64,000 bases of DNA from Syncephalastrum monosporum B8922 (Eukaryota; Mucoromycota; Mucoromycetes; Mucorales; Syncephalastraceae). This document shows positions 11,901 through 23,281 of this stretch, piece by piece; the stretch's first letter is position 1; each line of letters opens with the position of its first letter. The notes under the pieces were generated by a model that was given only the letters and a program-made list of their open reading frames with translations, searched no databases and was not told the DNA's origin. The translations under genes and the position numbers were made by a program. Location of the stretch: assembly GCA_000697355.1 (NCBI GenBank), contig JNEN01001249.1:310001-374000 (forward strand). Direction: 5' to 3'.

Positions 11901-12832
11901 GCTCCCTCGCCAAATTTATCCAGGGTCCGTGCACAGTGCGTAATGCGCTGACCTATTTTGCCGATCTGTCCTCGCCGCCGTCACGGACACTGCTCGCCAT
12001 CTTTGCCGAGCAACTCCAAAAAGCCGACCCGGCCACAGCAGAGGAATTCAAAAAGATGATCATGCCCGACAGCCAGGAGTATCCGGCCTTCATCGAGCGT
12101 CACCGCACCATGCTCGACCTGCAGCGCGCATTCCCGCAAGTCAACCAGCTCGAGCTGAACTTGTTTTTGGCCGCCGTCCCGGTCATGCAACCCCGGCGCT
12201 ATTCAATTGCGTCCTCGTCGCTGCAATACCCGAACAGCGCGCATCTTACGGTGGGTGTCGTCCAAGACCATTTGCCGGACGGCCGGATCTTCCCCGGCCT
12301 GGCGTCCAACTTTCTGAATGCTCGGGCGCAGACATTCCGAGGTGTACTCAAGTCCTCGCGGAGCACGTTCAGCCTCCCCTCTGACCCGAGCGTGCCCCTC
12401 ATCATGATCAGCGCTGGCACCGGCCTCGCCCCGTTCCGCGGCTTTCTTCAGCAACGCGCCAAACAGGGCGCGGCCGCCAGCGCGCTCGTGTTTGGCTGTC
12501 GCCACCCAGACCAGGACTGCATCTACTTTGACGAGCTCGAGAAGTATCGGTCAGACGGCGTCCTGTCCGACCTGTGGATCGCGTTCTCGCGACTTCAGCC
12601 ACCCTCGCCTGCCAAGTATGTTCAGCATCAGCTCTTGGCCAATGCAGCACGCGTGTGGGAGTTGATCTCGACGGAGAAAGCGCATGTGTACGTGTGTGGC
12701 GCGGGTGCCATGAGCCGCGACGTGCGGCGTGCATTCTTGACCATCGCCAAGAGTTTTGGCCACCCGGATCCAGAAAACTTTGTCCAAGGCCTCTTGGATG
12801 AGGACCGCTACAAAGAGGATGTGTGGGGCTAA
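8995..12832 (+). CDS. Self-sufficient cytochrome P450 / NADPH-P450 reductase fusion (CYP505 type)
   Basis: Fatty-acid (sub-terminal) hydroxylase of the P450foxy/P450-BM3 type, with haem and diflavin domains in one chain. Exons: 8995-9308, 9361-9628, 9681-10152, 10211-10696, 10746-11309, 11379-12832; 1185 residues. Seen in order: an extra N-terminal segment of about 90 residues; the P450 proline-rich entry SPRGLPFVGN; I-helix AGHDTTANT; ExxR in KETLRKYPP; haem loop FSTGPRACIG; an acidic/proline linker; FMN loop FGTQTGTAQDYA; FAD motif RRYSIASS; NADPH motif GTGLAPFRGF; C-terminal DVWG with the stacking aromatic. The intron 9629-9680 has a GC donor. An in-frame ATG at 8875 would add 40 residues, but 8995 fits better after a pyrimidine leader. 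Soluble enzyme; substrate inferred from family. Confidence 0.95.
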
Positions 12833-14139
12833 ATGTGGAGAGTCGAAACCCACGCAGTTCTAAAGAATGCACATACATTGAACCATAGTATAGTGTACAC
12901 TTGCATGTGAATAAAATTTAGTTAGTCCCGCAGACATTACCCGATGGGTGCAACAAGTCGATTCCCCTTGAAGATGAACGGGAGCGATCATTATCAGCCA
13001 AATAAGAGAGCGAAGTCTCTTTTTTCTATCTCATTATTTATAGAAGCAACGCTCTCTACTACTGATTCTTCATGCTCAAACGATGAATACTTGCTTGGTG
13101 GGTTTCGACCATATCGGTCTCGTCACTAACTGCATAAGTATTCCAGAATGATCCGTACCATTGTCACGCAAGGCGCATAGGCGAATCTATACAGTTGTCT
13201 GACTTTCATCGTCGCTATAGCATTATCAACATTATCAAGTTCCTTGAAGCATCGTATTCGTAGCGCCGTGACAAAACGCGTCAGGGTTCAATTTTTATTA
13301 ACTGAAGTGTTTTACTTTGACAATTTCGTTGTCGCTGCTGCTGCTATCATATAGATTTATATGATATATTCATTTTTGGAATATCTGCTGTATACGTGTG
13401 CAGAATATATTCAATTCGTATTCAAAAAATATTCAGAATATATTCAAAAATCGATGAAATTGAACATCTGAACATCTGAATTTTTTCTGAATATATCCTG
13501 AATATATCCTGAATATATCCTGAATATATCCTGAATATTTTTTTCCTGAAGTGAAGTGTTCTGTGTTCCATTTGTAATGTTCGACTTGTATGGCAGAAGG
13601 ACCGAGTAGCAGACCGTTTTAGAGGCTTGCCACGTTGATACTGTAGATATTCACGGACAGCTAGGTAGCCAATCTTGCCTTGCCACACCGCATCGCTTAT
13701 TCGATCGTTGTTACACCAGCAGATAGCATGTGCCATCTCTTATCCATAGAGCTACTCGCAACGTTCCACAAACTCATCCATGGTAACTTGTGTCACAAGG
13801 GCTATAATAAACACTACTTAGCAATAGCTACCATTAACGGCATTAGGCCTACCAATCCCGATAGGACAGACTCCGAACTATCCTCAACGTCATCGACATT
13901 AGGCTCACCGTCATGGGCATCAATCAAAGCTATTTGCACCTGCGGCACGACGAAAAGTGCAATGTATGCTGATCATTGAGATATAATGTTTGCAAATTTG
14001 TTTGTATTATGAGGAGATAGAGCGAGAGGATAGGTGAGGGAAAGAGACAAAGAGTATTATTACTACGGTAAGTACCAGGTATATGTTATGAATGAGAACA
14101 GTAGAAGCTATTTAGGCGAGCAGTATTGCAGAATAAGGA
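12833..14139. other. Gene-free, AT-rich interval
   Basis: It lies between the convergent 3' ends of the P450 and the ArfGAP gene. It holds the AT-rich tandem repeat listed separately (13488-13538), a TTCAAAAAATATTC-like motif cluster at about 13410-13460, and weak ORFs on both strands at 13560-13980 that I cannot assign. A decayed element is possible but unproven. Confidence 0.5.
13488..13538. repeat. 11-bp tandem repeat (TGAATATATCC), 4.6 copies
   Basis: Four perfect copies plus seven bases of a fifth. It is preceded by an 8-bp duplication (AACATCTG twice, about 13463-13478). Nearly pure AT, helically phased at about 11 bp. Confidence 0.95.
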
Positions 14140-16703
14140 TTACACCAGGATGCGACCGTCGTTATCGGCAGAGGTGCGAGTGGGCGGGGGTAAGCTGAAT
14201 CGTGTAATGGGTCCCTGACCACGCGCCGTGCTCTTGGCATTCAGATATTCAATCGCTTCATCCTCGACCGCGTGGCCGAGCCCCACCAATTCAGCCACGG
14301 TGTAGCCCGACGCGGTGTCGACCGTGGTCGCATCCGCGCCGTTTTGCAGCAGAAACTCGGCCATGGGGAACACACGCTCGCGATCCTCACGATCCACTGC
14401 GGCACGGCCGTGGAGCAAGCTAAAATGGAGCGGGTAGCGCACATAGAGGTCTTCGGGGGGCGGAGGGATATTGTATTCGTCATCGTCACTGTCTGAGAGG
14501 AGGGGTATGGGGTGGTCCAGGTGTTCGCGCGGCGCATTGAGGTCGGCGCCGAGCACGAACGCGTGCAGTGCGCCCACAATGTCGTCTGCGTCGATGGCGT
14601 CGAAGAGTAAAGCCGACGGCGGCTGGTCGGAGCGCTGGATGTAGGCTTTCGCGACGTATTTGTTTTGAATGTGCTGACGCTTCACCTCACGCGAGTCGTC
14701 TGCCTTGGGCATCGCCTCGTTCGTAAGCCAAACCGCGTTGGAGCGTGCATTGCCGATCGAGCGGAGCAGGGCGATGATGTCGGGTGTGTAGGATGTGCTG
14801 TCGAGTGTAAGGGACCGCACTTTGGAGACGTGGGTGCCAAGTGAGCGATGGATACCCGAGCACTCGATGCATAGGAGAATGCCAAGGTTGAGTGAGCACC
14901 AGTCTGGGTTGGCCGCGCCGCAGTCAGCACACACCGTGTTGGACGTGTCCTGGCGCAGTTGGCCCAGTAATTTGGTGTTGGCCTCCATGGTGGGCAGAGG
15001 CATTGGGTAGGGCGTGCTCGTCGAGACAGACGGCGCGCCTTTTGAGAAGCTCAGGGAGGACCACCGGAATCGGGTTGAGTCGGTGCTGCTCGAAACAGCT
15101 GAGAGCGCGTCGCTATCGACCTGACTTTGTCGCTTTTTGAGGTATTTCTCTTTGGCGGCCGTACTGCCCGCGGCCAGCCCGCTCCGTAGCGCACCCGACA
15201 GCGACCGACTGTGGCCTGTGCGTTTCGGCACTGCGAGTGGGTCCTGTGCGGGTTCGTCGAGGCTGGTGCGCAGGCCGACGGAACTGCCCATGCCGTTCAG
15301 GAGGCTCTCGATGGCATTATTGATGGTGATAACCCAGCTCTGCATCTCTTCTTGGGACGTGGCTTGGTAGACGCGCCGGAACTGGGGCGTGATAACCTCG
15401 AAGCAAAAGCGACGCTCGGCGCTGCGGGCCTCGCGGGCTGTAGCGAAGCGCAGGTTGATCGGATCAATGTGGGTTTGTAACTGGCTCTTCCAATGGCTGT
15501 ATTCATGCAGCTGTCCTCCACTCAACACACACCAGTACCTAGTAAAGAAGGATGAGTTCCTTTCTTTACTTCGTACGTTTCCAACACGACTTACTTGTGC
15601 CAGACGGCGCCCGAGGCTTTATCGAATGCATTATTCTTGAGGGGCTTGGCGGTGGCAAAGAGAAAGCCCTCCTTCCTGCGACCGCTTTCAAACATGAGAT
15701 CGCGGTCCTGGTGCTCGAGGTCGCGAATGCCTCGGAATTTGTCATCGACTTCGGTCGAGGGTAGCGGTAACGCCGGGGTCTGAATGGCCTCATCGTTGGC
15801 ATGGATACCGGGTTCAGCAACGCCAGTCGGCGCATCGTCCGAGTGGCCATAACGCGACGCGAGCTGGCGCCGCTTCTCGAATCGCTCCTTGTGGACCATG
15901 TTTTGCTCGCGCGAGAGATCGGCCATGAGGTTGGCGAGGGTATCCAGGCCGTGTTTGTAAGGCGCAATCTCGGACGCAATCGACTGATAAAAGGCGAATT
16001 CCTTTTGCTGATAACTCAGGAGGTGGTACATGATTTCCTGGTGCTTTTTGCCGCCATTGAGGTCGGTTAAGAACGCATGGTAGTCGAACCGCGTCAAATC
16101 AAACTGGCGGCGCTTGGCGAGGTGCTTGGCCTCGCTTTCTTTCTGCTTGCTGACGGCGTCGGCCTTGATGCTGAGGAATTTGGCGAGTTGGGCGTAGTAC
16201 TCGTTGCTGACGTCTTCGAAATGCCGCCGCTTGGTCTCGGCGACCTTGATGTCTTTTTCGTACAGCTGCTGCAGCGGGTCCAGCAGAAGAGACTGCATCG
16301 AATGGCCCAGCCGCTCGCGCTCTTCGTGCATGCGCGGCCAGGTGTCATTGAGGTAGTGGCTAAGAAGCGGATCGGTCGCGGGCACTTGGCGCAGGGCTTC
16401 GACAAAGGCTTCGTCGGCCTCGAGGGCCTTGCGCTTGGCGTCAAACGACTGAGACGCGGCCTTGAGGATCTTTTTGACATTTGCTTTGAGTGCGCTCGTG
16501 CGGCTCTCGAGCTCGGTGACCGTGGCTCTGAAGAGCGGGCCATCCTCCATCTCGCCGTCCACGAGCGATGCTCGGCTCACGGCGTTTGGGTCCACGTGTG
16601 CTGTCTCGGCCTGGACAGCGGCGGCGTCGGTCGGTGGTGGTGGCGGTGGCGGTGATGTGTCATTGCTGTCCAATGTTTGATGGGAGGGGTGCGCATCGGT
16701 CAT
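14140..16703 (-). CDS. BAR-PH-ArfGAP-ankyrin protein (ACAP/ASAP type)
   Basis: GTPase-activating protein for Arf GTPases at curved membranes. Two exons, 15595-16703 and 14140-15538, give 835 residues. Domains in order: proline-rich N-terminus; BAR-type coiled coil (about 50-290); PH domain from KEGFLFATA to about residue 460, split by the intron; serine-rich linker; ArfGAP zinc finger [19 protein letters not shown] (C-x2-C-x16-C-x2-C) with the conserved arginine in GIHRSLG; then ankyrin-like repeats to the C-terminus. This order is that of ACAP proteins, and yeast Age1/Csx2 are related. Function in endosomal or Golgi traffic is inferred from family. Confidence 0.93.
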
Positions 16704-16938
16704 GACAGCACGTTAATACGATAAAGGTGGACAAACAAGTTCGGTAGGTTGGTGTCACCCGAGATGATAATAAATTCCAAAAAATGTGGTCTTTTGCTTT
16801 TCGGGGGTGACAAGAGCAGGTTGATTTCATGTTATGAAACAAAAGAAAAAAAAAATAATATAAAAGCGACTATGATGTGGATGACTGGGGGGTGTAGGGA
16901 TTGGGAGATTTTGGGGCAATGACACTATGATAATGTTT

Positions 16939-19636
16939 CTATGCGCTCTTGCTGCTGCTGACCTTATCAGAGATCAAGTTGAGGGCGCTGCCCTTCTGGA
17001 ACCACTCGATCTGGTCGACGCTCATGGTATGTTTGGCATCAATGGTGAGGGTAGAGCCGTCTTGTTTCTTGACGAGGAGTTGGACCGGCTTGCCGGGTGC
17101 CAAGTCCTTGACACCCTGAGTCTCAATGACGTCGCCACCGCTGATCAACTTGTAGTCGTCCTCGTTGGCAAAGGTGAGGGGCAGGACACCCTGCTTCTTG
17201 AGGTTGGTCTCGTGGATACGCGCAAACGAGCGCGAGATGATCAGAGGGCACCCCAGATAGCGGACTTGCAATGCTGCGTGCTCACGCGCAGATCCCTCAC
17301 CATAATTGTGCTATTTTTTAAAGAAATAAACTCATAAATAAGATTAAACTTGCAGCAAAAAAAAAAATTGCACACTTACATCCGCCACCACCATCCACGG
17401 CATGTTCTGGCTCTTGTAGCTCTTGGCCACATGCGGAATCGTGTTCTCCTCGCCGTTCGTGACGTCCTTGACGAGATTGACCTTGCCATTGTCGGCGTTG
17501 AGCGCGCCAATCAATGTGTTCTCGGCAATGTTCTCGAGGTGACCCTTGTACTTGAGCCAGGGACCGGCGGCGGAGATGTGGTCGGTCGTGCACTTGCCCT
17601 CAACCTTGACCAGCACGCGAATGTTCTTGAACTCCTCACCATCCCAGGGGCCGAAGGGCTCGAGCTTCTGGAGGCGGTTCGACGTGGGTGAAACGACGAC
17701 GTTGACAGAAGGGTCAGGGGTGGGCGTGGGCGACGGGGGCTCGTACGTGGCGCGGCCGGCCTCGAAGCCCTGCGAGGGCAAGTCGTCGCCCGAGGGGGGC
17801 TGGAACTTGAAGGGCTTGCCGTCCTTGTCGGTCAGGGTATCCACCATCGGGTTGAACGAGAGCTTGCCCGAAAACGCCATGGCAGTCACGATCTCGGGAG
17901 CGGCCAAGAAGTTCATCGTCTTGGGGTTACCGTCGTTGCGGCTGCGGAAGTTGCGGTTGAACGACGTCAGGATGGCGTTCTCCTCGCCCTTGGACTTTTG
18001 CACGTCGACACGGTCCCATTGACCAATGCACGGACCACACGCGTTGGCCAGGACCTGCGCGCCCGCCTTTTCAAATACCTCGGTCTGACCGTCACGCTCA
18101 ATCGTGGCGCGGATCTGCTCCGAGCCAGGCGTGACGAGGAAGCTCGATTTGGCCGTGATGCCCGCGTCCGAGGCCTGCTGGACGATCGAGGCTGCACGAG
18201 ACATGTCCTGGTAGGACGAGTTGGTGCACGAGCCGATCAGACCCGCCGAGAGCTCATCCTTCCAGCCGTTTTGCTTGATCATGTTGCCGAATTGGCTGAG
18301 CGGCGTGCTAAGATCGGGCGTGAAGGGGCCATTGATGTGCGGCTCCACCTCGGAGAGGTTGATCTCGATGACCTTGTCATAGTGCGAGCCTTGATCAGCG
18401 CTCAGGAGATGGGGGTTGGCATCCGCGGCCTTGGCGACATCGGCACGGCCGGTCGCAGCCAGGTAGGAACGCATGTTGCGGTTATACGGGAAGACGGACG
18501 TGGTGGCACCCACTTCGGCGCCCATGTTGGTGATTGTGGCCATGCCCGTGCACGACAGCGAGTCGACGCCTTCGCCAAAGTATTCGATGATATGACCCGT
18601 ACCACCCTGTTCAAATCGATTGTAAGTCAACAGCCCTCAACACACGCGTATCTTGCGACATACCCGGACAGTGAGTTGACCGGCGAGCTTGAGAATGACA
18701 TCCTTCGGGCTCGCCCAGGGGCCGAGCTGGCCCGTCAACTTGACGCCAATTACGTTGGGTGCCTTGAGCTCCCAGGGAATAGCTGCCATGGCATCGACCG
18801 CATCGGCACCACCGACACCAATGGCCACCATGCCCAGACCACCTGCATTAGGCGTATGGCTGTCAGTGCCGAGCATCATACCACCGGGCGAGGCATAGTT
18901 CTCGAGCACGATCTGGTGGATGATACCCGAGCCGGGCTTCCAGAAGGCGATGCCGTACTTTTTGGCGGCGCTCTCCAGGAAATCAAAGATCTCTTTGTTG
19001 TTGGCAATCGAGGCCTCGACGTCCTTGTCAGCGCCCGAGTGAGCCACAATCAAATGGTCACAGTGGATCGACGAGGGCACGGCGGTGGTAGACATGCCCG
19101 AGATCATGAACTGCAGCAGAGCCATCTGAGCCGACGCATCTTCATAGGTCATTAGTAGCTGTTCCACCCTTCCTCTCTTCCTTTTCTTAAAGTCTTACCC
19201 TGCATAGCCACGCGATCTATATATGCATATGAGTAATATGAGATATAATCAGTCAGTGAAGGCCTTTTCAGTGAGAGAATCGATCATTACCAGGTGACAG
19301 CTTGAGATACGTCTCGCCACGGACAGGGACGGTCTCTTCCGGGTTAGTCAAGTGGCCGTAGACGATCTTTTCGGCCAAGGTCAGAGGACGATTGTCAAGC
19401 AGACGACGGACAGTCTTGAGATTCTCCGTCATTTTGGCATAAGGCGGGGTGATCGATCGGCAGTCCTTGTTGGGGATCGGGTTCACGGCGGTGGCAAGCG
19501 ACCGGCTGCTCGTACGCCAGGCGTGCTTGGCTGTGACAGGAACCTATCCAAATCCAAAGGTCAGACCATGGCCCCTTCTATGCGGCAACAGAATACATAC
19601 CCTGCGAGCGCTCTGTGCAAGGTACGCACTGACCAT
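16939..19636 (-). CDS. ACO1: Aconitate hydratase, mitochondrial (aconitase)
   Basis: Interconverts citrate and isocitrate in the TCA cycle with a 4Fe-4S cluster. Exons: 19601-19636, 19291-19543, 19199-19216, 18664-19139, 17380-18606, 16939-17310; 793 residues. Exon 1 and the start of exon 2 give a basic, serine-rich mitochondrial presequence ([12 protein letters not shown]..). Cluster cysteines appear in GSCTNSSY and NACGPCIG; the swivel domain has [11 protein letters not shown] and [14 protein letters not shown]. Exon 3 is only 18 nt and supplies the DRVAMQ residues that every aconitase has, which confirms it. The C-terminal region reads LGCPLII where yeast has LGGFAII, a mild variant. Not homoaconitase as far as I can judge from length and motifs. 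Confidence 0.95.
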
Positions 19637-20147
19637 TATATTAGAGAATGAAAAAAGAGTGGGGGTAAGCTAAAGAAGAGAAAGAGCTGCTCTTGACAGA
19701 ACTGTCAACCTCTCCATTCATTTTCGATTATCTGCCAGCGGAGATCTCAGGTCAATCGCCGCCCTGCTCCCCTTTTGGTTTGCGGGGTTGCCGTGTGGAT
19801 CATGTGACACCGTTCGGTTTCCAGTTGACGAATCAGCGCAGCTCTGCTGAACCTCAGCACAGAAATCAACCGGTCGCGTTTCGCGTTTCTCAAATTCGCT
19901 CGTCTTGATTGCGCCAGCATGCCAGCATGGCAACTCAAACTCTCATGCAGTTACAACATCACATCTCTGATTGACTCAACTACGCTGAAAGACACCATTT
20001 GAAAGTACATGGAATCTTGTCGCCCTCGTGTCCTGAAGGGGCCCGATCGCAATATGACACGAATGAACAGACGTCTATCTGTACACAACAAATCAAGGCG
20101 AAGCCTTCACCAGCTTCGGGAATGGGAACAAGTGTCCTGCAGATCTA
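19637..20147. other. Interval upstream of aconitase, no supported gene
   Basis: It should include the aconitase promoter. An ORF from 20009 overlaps the decayed gene that follows and may be its degraded 5' part. No other structure seen. Confidence 0.45.
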
Positions 20148-20934
20148 ATGCAGACTGTGATGACACGGAGCCGCAAGAGGAGGGGCTCAATCATATCCGG
20201 AATGCCGATCGAAGGTTCAGGTATGACCGCAGCGAAGCGTTCACGAAGCTGGTCGATAACACGAAAAATGATATGTGCCGTTCAGACGGCACCTTTAACT
20301 GAAAGCAGCGAGCGTACGTTCCTTATAGACCATGTTATTCCCATCCTCAAAACATTGGGCAATCAGAAAGCAACTTGCTTTCCTTCAAGTGGTGTGAGTC
20401 GCAGCTGACGCAGCAGACCCGACAGCCCCTGGTCATGGTCAACATTGGGCAACTGGATGAAACGACGTTGCGCTTCGTCGATGGTCTTGGTTACGACAGG
20501 GAGATGGATTAACGACTCGTCCTCGAGGTCTCCGGTGGACGTTTGGTTGATTTTCAGCATACCAGTGACGATACGCTCAAAATCATGCACAATTTTATGT
20601 GTATTTTTAAAGGAGATGCTCAGGCTCACGCCAATGCCAGTATGACAACCTATCGACGCTTTAAGGCATTTGGTGTACAAACGGTGATAGACGTCCTCAT
20701 TATATCTGAATAACGCTAGGCCATGATCTCAGGTATTTGTACAAGGAAGGTTTGACCGCTGTCATCCCAGTTAACAATGCTCACAGAAGCGAGTGGATGC
20801 CGATGTTTGACCTTTGGCCTACCTATGGATTGCAAGTTGATGAGCAAGCCGGGATCATCAAACAGCTGCAGGAAGAACGCGATGGTGTCTGTGCTGTGAT
20901 TACTACAATTGCATTTAATACAGAAGAAGTTTGA
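20148..20934 (+). pseudogene. Decayed gene, unknown (possibly multicopy) fungal family
   Basis: Three plus-strand segments read as one degraded protein. Frame 1 runs 20148 to about 20370 (SSERTFLIDHVIPILKTLGN). A second frame runs from about 20375 (LLSFKWCESQ) with a TAA at 20510-20512 and continues to TAA at 20711 (SDDTLKIMHNF..TTYRRFKAFGVQTV). A third frame runs from about 20716 to TGA at 20932-20934 (QAGIIKQLQEERDGVC). The frame changes and stops have no intron-like borders. The style resembles repetitive hypothetical proteins of Mucorales, but that is only an impression. The opposite strand also has open frames, so the strand assignment is moderate. Confidence 0.45.
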
Positions 20935-20952
20935 GTGAGGAAACAAGGTGGC

Positions 20953-21132
20953 TGTCACGATCAATTTCCTAATATCTCAACCTCACCGCAATCCGTTCCT
21001 TCCCTTTTCCTCTCGTCTCCGTATTCCTTCGAGTATAAGTACCCAGTGTATTTGTTGAATAAAGCATCATCAGATTATCTTGTCACATATTACCCTTGTT
21101 CCAGTACGCAGACTATCTTGTCTATCCTGACA
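20953..21132 (+). mobile_element. Probable solo LTR of an LTR retrotransposon
   Basis: A 180-bp segment with 5-bp inverted ends, TGTCA...TGACA. A TATA element (TATAAG) lies near 21033 and AATAAA at 21059-21064, the order expected of U3-R-U5. No primer-binding site, retroviral-type gene or second LTR is present. The flanks show no clear 4-6 bp duplication, which weakens the call. It begins 19 bp after the decayed gene ends. Confidence 0.4.
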
Positions 21133-21973
21133 TGTCCTATTTAGCCCCGCCTAGATAAAGATCACCGATTCCTCTATCAAGAAACCCTGTGGGCTCCTGA
21201 TGCTCGTTTCTAGTAAATCCTGTCAAGTCCTGTCCTGTTCTCCCGTTCCGTACGTTGCCAAGCAAGTTGATGGACAAAGCTTAACATATAGTACGTAGAT
21301 TAGTTCCCATCTTCTTGTACACTTGTTGTATATATCAGATTGGTATGTCTTTACTGGTCGTTTCGTAGGATAGTGCCTAACACCCTCTTCCGTTCCGTGT
21401 ATAGTTCTACCACCATACCTTGTCGTCCTCCCTGACCACGACACTGGCTAGCTCCTGCTCTACCTTGTTACTTTTGAAGACCACTGCATGAATGCAAATG
21501 TTCTATGGAATTGGTCTTCCTATAAATGGAGAACAACGGCTGATTAAACTGAATCTCCTTTCTACAATGATCACTGCAATTTGCCGAGTATCTGGCGAGT
21601 ATCTGGCGAGTGTCTGACAAAGCCATAAAGGCAATCATGGGAAGTGTTTAGTTGCAGGCTTCTCAGATGCGATGCGACAGAAATGCTTCATAACCTCGAC
21701 TCGTCCACTTCGCTTTTGATCACTGCCCATAATTGTTCGGTACCATAGAGCTCAGGCAAATAAGGTGCAAGATATATGCATTGGGGTCTACGACTGGTGA
21801 TAAGCTCGTCAATGAACTTGGAGTGATGAATAGGCACATTATCGAGGCACTTTTTTATTCCGGCAACACTGTGATCAACAATGGAGAACGTTCGAAAAAA
21901 TCAGATGCCATCAAGTCGTGGAAGGAATGTACACGGAGTTTTTAAAATTACAAGTCGTATAGTACACGTTCAG
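21133..21973. other. Gene-free interval
   Basis: No supported gene. A 12-bp unit (GAGTATCTGGCG) occurs about three times at 21581-21618. Pyrimidine-rich stretches at 21180-21460 could be retroelement debris, but nothing is identifiable. Confidence 0.4.
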
Positions 21974-22903
21974 TTAGGAGTCCTTTTTGCTCTCTTGCTG
22001 CTGCTGCTGCTGCTGCTGCTTCTTTTCCATGTATTTTGCCGCCTTGGCCCGATCCTCGGATTTGGCCAGACGGTCAAAGATGACGTAGGCGATGGCAATG
22101 GCGACAAGGCCCCCCCAAAACCACGGCGATCTGTATCCATGCATGAGTCTGCCAGTACTAGAAAAAGGAGGAGATTATGGCTTACGCAAAGGGAGATTGC
22201 ACTTGGAGGATTTCGACGTCGTAGATCAAGGCCGTATTCGCTAATGGTACGATAAGTGGGATTTCGTTTCGGCAGCTGATATCACTTACGAGGTACTATG
22301 CCAGGCAAACCCAGCTCGCCATAGGCTACCAAATATCAAAGCAGATGAGGTCAGTATCATCACGCAAATATTATTGATGATCTTTTACCCATGTGCGCGG
22401 GTATCAGGATGCGTCTCACTTCCTTTTCACACATGCCAGTCATGCCCTTTTCCAGTCCTAGACACAATGAGATACAATGAAACATGGCGCGCTGAGGAGA
22501 TGCGAACCTTCCATGACCTTGTCACGACCTACTCAAAGGTAAGCATTTCCTATCGCATACCATTTGCGGGTCTGTTTATGTCTTTACCAAGCTTAATCTC
22601 GACGGGTGTGGAACCAAAGGTGTTTTCGTAAGGCTGCTCAGCCCCCCACGCCCTCACGCGATAATGAAACTTGACCCAGCCGTTCTGGGCTACTTTACGT
22701 TTGCAACTAGGAGCAGGCTTAAGAATGCCTTTAGTTCATCAAGTCAGTGGGTCAGTCAGTCAAGAGTCGAATCGACGCCGGGATCCGCGACACGTGATTG
22801 GCAATGGTCCCTTTATACCTCCGCGCAATTCGGTAGGCTGCTCCATCTCGGTCGCCATGGCCAAGCCAACAAGGACAAGGAGAACCCAGAGCACCTTGAA
22901 CAT
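21974..22903 (-). CDS. FKBP-type peptidyl-prolyl isomerase, secretory pathway, membrane-anchored
   Basis: Seven exons: 22819-22903, 22588-22728, 22508-22528, 22389-22457, 22290-22325, 22186-22240, 21974-22157; 196 residues. The N-terminus is a signal peptide (MFKVLWVLLVLVGLAMA). An FKBP domain of about 110 residues follows, with VKFHYRV, KVMEGLEKGM, the AYGELGLPG loop and the closing strand NTALIYDVEIL. After it come a transmembrane segment (WFWGGLVAIAIAYVIF) and a charged, glutamine-repeat tail ending QESKKDS. Exon 3 is 21 nt. Topology suggests an ER-lumenal isomerase held by a C-terminal anchor, with the tail in the cytosol. Similar to FKBP2/Fpr2 in the domain but with an added anchor. Signal peptide and anchor are visible; folding role is inferred. 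Confidence 0.88.
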
Positions 22904-23281
22904 GACAGTGATGAAAAGAGTAAAAGAGGGTGTGAAAGAAGGTTTTCGGCTTGAGTATAGAAAAAGAGAGACTGAGCAGTTTCTGGCGCAACTTTATTTC
23001 AAACGGCCCCTTTTTGGCATTTCCAACTCAAAATGGGAATCGTCACCCTCAATCGCTGTGCATTTATCCCAAAAAGCCAACATAGCGAGATCAAATGAAA
23101 TAGGGGACACCGTTACGGGGATAAGCGCATGACACCTTAATATCTGAATGATCGTTATTGACGCCACGGGGCATCATCTTTTCAGCGTATATAATACCAG
23201 AGAGAGAGAGAGAGAGGAAGAATCAACAGCTCCAAGCAACAAATACCAAACAGCTCGCACTTCTTGTCCTTTTAATACTTT
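22904..23281. other. Divergent intergenic region between FKBP and transporter genes
   Basis: A 378-bp promoter region for two divergent genes. A short (AG)n run lies at about 23203-23217, just before the transporter leader. No gene seen. Confidence 0.45.

Noticed and set aside
16077..16655. 192-codon plus ORF opposite the BAR domain
   Set aside because: Antisense of a charged coiled-coil region; no domain.
17998..19155. 385-codon ORF opposite aconitase
   Set aside because: Shadow frame of a highly biased gene; it runs across an aconitase intron with no splice logic.
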